The position numbers were made by a program, and so were the translations under genes. From SKNW01 sp050485865 (lineage in GTDB: Bacteria > Gemmatimonadota > Gemmatimonadetes > Longimicrobiales > Gaopeijiaceae), in the NCBI GenBank assembly GCA_050485865.1, contig JBJHCE010000110.1, positions 1-10,210 of the forward strand: a stretch of DNA of 10,210 nucleotides, read 5' to 3'. A model generated the notes under the pieces. It made no database searches and was not told the origin of the DNA. It saw nothing but the letters and a program-made list of their open reading frames with translations. Positions 7,053-10,210 of the stretch are shown here, in pieces (positions within the stretch are counted from its first letter, which is position 1; each line of letters opens with the position of its first letter).

Positions 7053-7996
7053 CGGGAGGCTCCGGTGCGGGAAAGGGAGGGTTCGGGGTTGGGAAGCTCG
7101 AAATGGGTCATGGCCCGGAAGGCCCGGACGCGCTCGGCGATCTCGCCCCGGGTGACCCGGGCGAGCCGCCCCACGCTGAAGTCCTCCACGGAGAAGGACC
7201 CGAGGACGGAGCCATGGACGAGGGCGTTCCGGAGGGTGCGGGGGGTGAGGTCGCCGTTTCCGGCCAGGTACCCCAGGAAGCCCCCGGCGAAGGCGTCTCC
7301 CGCCCCGGTGGGGTCGAAGACGTCTTCCAGCGGATACCCCGGGACGAAGAAGATGTCGTCACCGTCGAAGAGGACCGCCCCGTGCTCCCCCTTCTTCACC
7401 ACCAACCGGCGGGGGCCCCGCTCGAGGATCCACCGGGCCGCCCGGAGGAGATTTGGCTCGCCGGCAAGCTGGCGGACCTCCGCCTCGTTCACCATGAGGA
7501 CGTCGACCCGGGAGAGGACCTCGAGGAGGCGGGCGCGGCTCCCCTCGATCCAGTAGTTCATCGTGTCGCAGGCCACGAGCCGGGCGCCCTCCACCTGGTC
7601 CAGAACCTCGAGCTGGAGGCCGGGATCGATGTTCCCGAGAAAGACGAGCTCCGGAGTGCGGAAGGCCTCGGGGATCCGGGGGTGGAAGTCGGCGAAGACG
7701 CCGAGACGAGTCTCGAGGGTGTGGGCGGTGGCCAGGTCATGGGTGTAGCGTCCGGACCAGCGGAAGCTCTCCCCCTCGGACACTTCGATCCCCGCGAGAT
7801 CGACGCCCCGTTCCCGGAGGAAGTCGAGGCGCTCCACCGGGTAGTCGGATCCCACCACCCCGACCACCTGGACCGGCGCGAAGACCGACGCCGAGGATGC
7901 GAAGTGCACCGCCGAGCCCCCAAGGGCGCCGGTGACCCGGCCGAAGGGGGTCTCCACGTCGTCGAGGGCCACGCTCCCCACCGCGAGGATCGACAT
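7049..7996 (-). CDS. PfkB-family (ribokinase-like) carbohydrate kinase, substrate unknown
   Basis: Predicted 315 residues, normal for the ribokinase/PfkB superfamily, cytoplasmic ATP-dependent kinases acting on sugars, nucleosides or related alcohols. The N-terminal half has the substrate-side Gly-Gly motif ALGGSAVHFASSAS (24-37). The C-terminal signature DPTGAGDAFAGGFLGYL (228-244) includes the anion hole GAGD and the catalytic base Asp234. VVKKGEHGAVLF (199-210) is the usual strand-turn before the ATP site. Distinctive stretches such as SFRWSGRYTHDL (78-88), FADFHPRIPEAFR, FLGNIDPGLQLEVLDQV and CDTMNYWIEG resemble, from memory, a broadly spread but uncharacterised PfkB clade rather than ribokinase, fructokinase or adenosine kinase. 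The ATG at 7996 is one base past the argS stop, with GAGGG upstream overlapping the end of argS. The purM start overlaps its stop. Nothing near it names the substrate. Confidence 0.92.
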   Translation of the reverse strand: MSILAVGSVALDDVETPFGRVTGALGGSAVHFASSASVFAPVQVVGVVGSDYPVERLDFLRERGVDLAGIEVSEGESFRWSGRYTHDLATAHTLETRLGVFADFHPRIPEAFRTPELVFLGNIDPGLQLEVLDQVEGARLVACDTMNYWIEGSRARLLEVLSRVDVLMVNEAEVRQLAGEPNLLRAARWILERGPRRLVVKKGEHGAVLFDGDDIFFVPGYPLEDVFDPTGAGDAFAGGFLGYLAGNGDLTPRTLRNALVHGSVLGSFSVEDFSVGRLARVTRGEIAERVRAFRAMTHFELPNPEPSLSRTGASR

Positions 7997-7997
7997 G

Positions 7998-9746
7998 TCA
8001 GCCCTCGGGGGAGGAGGAGACCGGGGCGTCGGCTTCCCCGTCCGACTCCGAAGGGACCGCCTCGGCCCGGTGCATCCGCTCCGGGGCGGAGATCCCGAGC
8101 ACCGAGAGGGCGTTCCCGAGGGCGATGCGGACCGCCCAGGTGAGGGCGAGGCGGGCGGAGCGGAGGTCGGGGTCGTCGTGGAGGACGGCGAGCTCCGGGT
8201 TCCTCGAGGGGTTTCCGGCGTGGTACCAGGCGTTCACCTCGCCTGCGGTCTGCTCGAGCCACTCGCAGAGCAGGTGCGGGGCGCGCCCCTTTGCCGCCCG
8301 CTCGATCCACTCGGGCAGGGTCGAGAGCTTCCGCACGAGGTCCCGCTCCGCCGGGTCCACGAGGCGCTCGAGGGGGGCCGAGCCCGGAGCCGGCGGGGCC
8401 CCGTCGGCCCCCGCCTTCCGCAGGATCGAGCACATGCGGGCGTGGGCGTACTGGGCCTTGTAGACCGGGTTCTTGTCGGACTGGTCCATGGCCCAGTCCA
8501 GGTCGAAGACCAGGTGGGCCTCGGGCTTCCGCATGAGGAAGAAGTAGCGGGTCACGTCGGTGCCCACCTCCTCCACGAGGTCCCGGAGCGTCACGTAGTC
8601 GCCGGCCCGCTTCGAGAACTTGACCTCCACTCCGCCCCGCTCGACGGTGACCATCTGGTGCAGCACGTACTCGGGGAAGCCCTCGGGGAGCCCCAGCGCC
8701 CGGAGTCCGGCGTGGACCCGGGCCGTGGTCCCGTGGTGGTCCGCACCCTGCACGTTGATGGCGTGGTGGAAGCCCCGCTCCCACTTCGTGACGTGGTAGG
8801 CCACGTCGGGGAGGAAGTAGGTGGGGGATCCGTCGGACTTGACCATGACCCGGTCCTTCTGGTCTCCGAACTCGGTGGTTCGGAGCCAGACCGCGCCCTC
8901 GTGGTCGTAGACGAGCCCGGTCCCGCGAAGGGCCTCGATGGTCCCCTCGACCCGCCCCTCGTCGTAGAGCGACGACTCCAGGTAGTAGCGGTCGAAGTGG
9001 ACGCGGAAGTCGGTGAGGTCCCGGTCCTGCTCCTCCCGGAGGCGGGCCACGGCGAAGGCGCGGAACCGGTCCAGGGCCTCGGCCTCGGCCTCCGGGCCCT
9101 CGGGGTGGAGCCACCGGTCCCCGTCGGCGGCAGCGAGCTCGGCGGCGAGTTCCACCACGGTGCCCGCGTGGTAACCGTCTTCCGGGACCTCCACCTCCTG
9201 GCCGAAGTGCTGGTGGTAGCGGGCCCGGAGGCTCCCGGCCAGGCGCTCGATCTGGCGGCCGGCGTCGTTGTAGTAGAACTCCCGGTGGACCTTCCACCCG
9301 GTCCACTCGAGAAGGGAGGAGATGGCGTCGCCGAGGGCGGCCTGCCTTCCGTGCCCCAGGTGGAGGAGCCCGGTGGGGTTCGCCGACACGAACTCCACCA
9401 TGACCGGCTCGGAAGCACCTGAGGTGGAGCGACCGAACTCACTGCCCGCCTTGATGATGTCATCGATGACCGAAGTCATGGCCTGAGCCCCGAGCCGGAA
9501 GTTCAGGAAGCCGGGACCGGCCACCTCCACGGCGGCGATCCCCTCTCCCGTGGAGATCCGGCCGGCCAGCTCCTCGGCGATCTGCCGGGGGGGGCGGCGG
9601 AGGCGTCCGGCCAGGGTCATGGCCACGTTCGTGGCCCAGTCACCGTGGGACGGGTCACGGGGGCGCTCGAAGCGCGCCTCGGCGTCGTCCACGCCCATGG
9701 CGCGAAGGGCATCCTGCACCCGCTCCTGGATCCGCTCGAGGGACAT
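7998..9746 (-). CDS. argS: Arginyl-tRNA synthetase (class I)
   Basis: Predicted 582 residues, within the 550-600 usual range. The enzyme charges tRNA-Arg with arginine using ATP. In order: an N-terminal Add-1 domain with DPSHGDWATNVAMTLA (31-46), the class I HIGH region VEFVSANPTGLLHLGHGR (117-134; HLGH at 129-132), FYYNDAGRQIERLA (157-170), the tRNA- and ATP-facing segment VQGADHHGTTARVHAGLRAL (332-351), and KFSKRAGDYVTL (376-387), the KMSKS-position loop in a degenerate form that is normal in many ArgRS. A C-terminal DALR anticodon-binding domain begins near QYAHARMCSILRKAG (432-446). ATG at 9746 is chosen over the longer open frame because AAGGAG lies nine bases upstream and the family starts here; the longer frame shadows the FmdB-like gene. 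The AAGGAG overlaps the stop of that gene. Confidence 0.98.
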   Translation of the reverse strand: MSLERIQERVQDALRAMGVDDAEARFERPRDPSHGDWATNVAMTLAGRLRRPPRQIAEELAGRISTGEGIAAVEVAGPGFLNFRLGAQAMTSVIDDIIKAGSEFGRSTSGASEPVMVEFVSANPTGLLHLGHGRQAALGDAISSLLEWTGWKVHREFYYNDAGRQIERLAGSLRARYHQHFGQEVEVPEDGYHAGTVVELAAELAAADGDRWLHPEGPEAEAEALDRFRAFAVARLREEQDRDLTDFRVHFDRYYLESSLYDEGRVEGTIEALRGTGLVYDHEGAVWLRTTEFGDQKDRVMVKSDGSPTYFLPDVAYHVTKWERGFHHAINVQGADHHGTTARVHAGLRALGLPEGFPEYVLHQMVTVERGGVEVKFSKRAGDYVTLRDLVEEVGTDVTRYFFLMRKPEAHLVFDLDWAMDQSDKNPVYKAQYAHARMCSILRKAGADGAPPAPGSAPLERLVDPAERDLVRKLSTLPEWIERAAKGRAPHLLCEWLEQTAGEVNAWYHAGNPSRNPELAVLHDDPDLRSARLALTWAVRIALGNALSVLGISAPERMHRAEAVPSESDGEADAPVSSSPEG

Positions 9747-9760
9747 CCCCGGGTTCTCCT
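9747..9760 (-). promoter_or_regulatory. Strong ribosome-binding site fixing the argS start
   Basis: Read on the minus strand, the stop codon TGA of the FmdB-like gene is immediately continued as TGAAGGAG, and AACCCGGGG then leads to the argS ATG. The AAGGAG core begins inside the upstream stop codon, so ribosomes finishing the first gene stop right at the argS landing site. This supports the ATG at 9746 against longer readings in the same frame and argues for coupled translation. Confidence 0.7.
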
Positions 9761-10099
9761 TCAGCTCGAGGAGGGAGGGGTGGCCGGCGACGAAGCCGGT
9801 GCAGACACGGACCCGGACCCCGGCCCGGAGCTTCCACTCCCGGAATTGCCGCCGGCCGGGGGTGCGGAGGCGGGAGCCCCGGAGCCGCCCTCCTCCTTCT
9901 TCTTCTCCGTCCGGTAGGAGTCCGACCGGTAGTCGGTGATGTAGAACCCGTCGCCCTTGAAGAGGAAGCCCGCCCCTGCGGAGAGGAGCCGGGATGCCCC
10001 GGAGCCGCACTCCGGGCAGTCGGCCCGGGGCTCGTCGGACATGCGCTGGAAGAGCTCGAACTCGTGCCCGCGGGGGCAGCGGTACTCGTAGGTCGGCAT
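9761..10099 (-). CDS. FmdB-family zinc-ribbon protein with low-complexity tail
   Basis: Predicted 112 residues. The N terminus MPTYEYRCPRGHEFELFQRM is the hallmark of FmdB/CxxC_CXXC_SSSS regulatory-type zinc ribbons, small putative regulators whose molecular role is poorly known. Likely metal ligands are Cys8 and His12, then Cys28 and Cys31 in DCPECG. The usual family pattern is CxxCGHEF; here it reads CPRGHEF, so the second cysteine is absent and His12 may take its place. GFLFKGDGFYITDYRSDSY (44-62) is the conserved family ending, after which come KKKEE and a Gly-Ser-Pro-Ala tail to residue 112 that is probably disordered. ATG at 10099 is preferred over GTG at 10156 because the family starts with MPTYEY. 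It is the first gene of the block, 14 bases before argS. Confidence 0.92.
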   Translation of the reverse strand: MPTYEYRCPRGHEFELFQRMSDEPRADCPECGSGASRLLSAGAGFLFKGDGFYITDYRSDSYRTEKKKEEGGSGAPASAPPAGGNSGSGSSGPGSGSVSAPASSPATPPSSS

Positions 10100-10210
10100 G
10101 GGTCTCGTCGTCCGTGGGGTCGTACGGCAGCCCGGCCACGAGGGACGGGAACGCACAGCCTTGAAATTTAACAGCGCGCCCGGAGCGGCGGGACCTCCGC
10201 CTCCCTAACC
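10100..10210 (-). promoter_or_regulatory. Leader and probable promoter region of the gene block
   Basis: These 111 bases upstream of the first gene contain no gene that I can support. Positions 10161-10174 read CTGTTAAATTTCAA on the minus strand, the only run of this AT content in the window. TTAAAT at 10171-10166 matches a bacterial -10 hexamer at four of six positions and is preceded by TG, so it is a weak extended -10 candidate; I see no convincing -35. It would give a 5' leader of about 60 bases, too short for most riboswitches. The ribosome site before the FmdB-like ATG is weak (GACGAG). The right edge may belong to the 3' or 5' side of an unseen neighbour. Confidence 0.45.

Noticed and set aside
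7558..9306. Minus-strand open frame of 582 residues in another frame of argS and pfkB
   Set aside because: It is an out-of-frame reading, rich in Arg, Pro and Gly, that crosses a gene junction; the argS frame carries HLGH, KFSK and DALR motifs.
5844..9422. Plus-strand frames at 5844-7556, 7103-8143 and 7932-9422
   Set aside because: All are antisense to purM, the PfkB kinase and argS and show the same shadow composition.

Overview
This is a very GC-rich window that looks like a chromosomal housekeeping region of a Gram-negative (diderm) bacterium. All eleven genes I can support lie on the minus strand. High G or C at third codon positions makes long open frames appear on the opposite strand, and these are not genes. 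The gene content (a small zinc-ribbon protein, argS, a PfkB-type kinase, purM, an outer-membrane-like protein, a riboflavin cluster, nusB, a glycosyltransferase) together with the composition suggests a lineage such as Gemmatimonadota. That placement is inference from general character, not from a marker search.

In the direction of transcription (high to low coordinates) the layout is as follows. A leader at 10100-10210 holds the only clearly AT-rich patch in the window (10161-10174) and is the likely promoter region. Then come a FmdB-type zinc-ribbon protein (10099-9761), argS (9746-7998), a PfkB-family carbohydrate kinase (7996-7049), purM (7052-6003), a predicted exported outer-membrane protein (6001-4883), ribD (4848-3493), ribE encoding riboflavin synthase (3474-2860), ribBA (2782-1583), ribH (1521-1039), nusB (1042-593) and the start of a family-4-like glycosyltransferase (577 to beyond the left edge).

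Spacing is tight. Stop and start codons overlap by 4 bases at pfkB/purM (ATGA) and ribH/nusB (GTGA), and they are 1 base apart at argS/pfkB and purM/OMP. Other gaps are 14-34 bases, except 77 bases before ribBA and 61 before ribH. I found no terminator with a U-tract inside the block, so it may be one long operon, possibly with internal promoters.

Functionally, ribBA, ribD, ribH and ribE cover nearly all of riboflavin synthesis from GTP and ribulose 5-phosphate; only the phosphatase step is missing, as is usual. PurM supplies the purine branch that leads to GTP. ArgS and NusB are translation and rRNA-transcription housekeeping genes, and the ribH-nusB linkage is common in bacteria. There is no room for an FMN riboswitch before ribD.

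I see no mobile element, CRISPR array, tRNA, rRNA or defence system, and nothing that I would call a new biological system. The least understood items are the outer-membrane-like protein inside the cluster and the PfkB kinase of unknown substrate.
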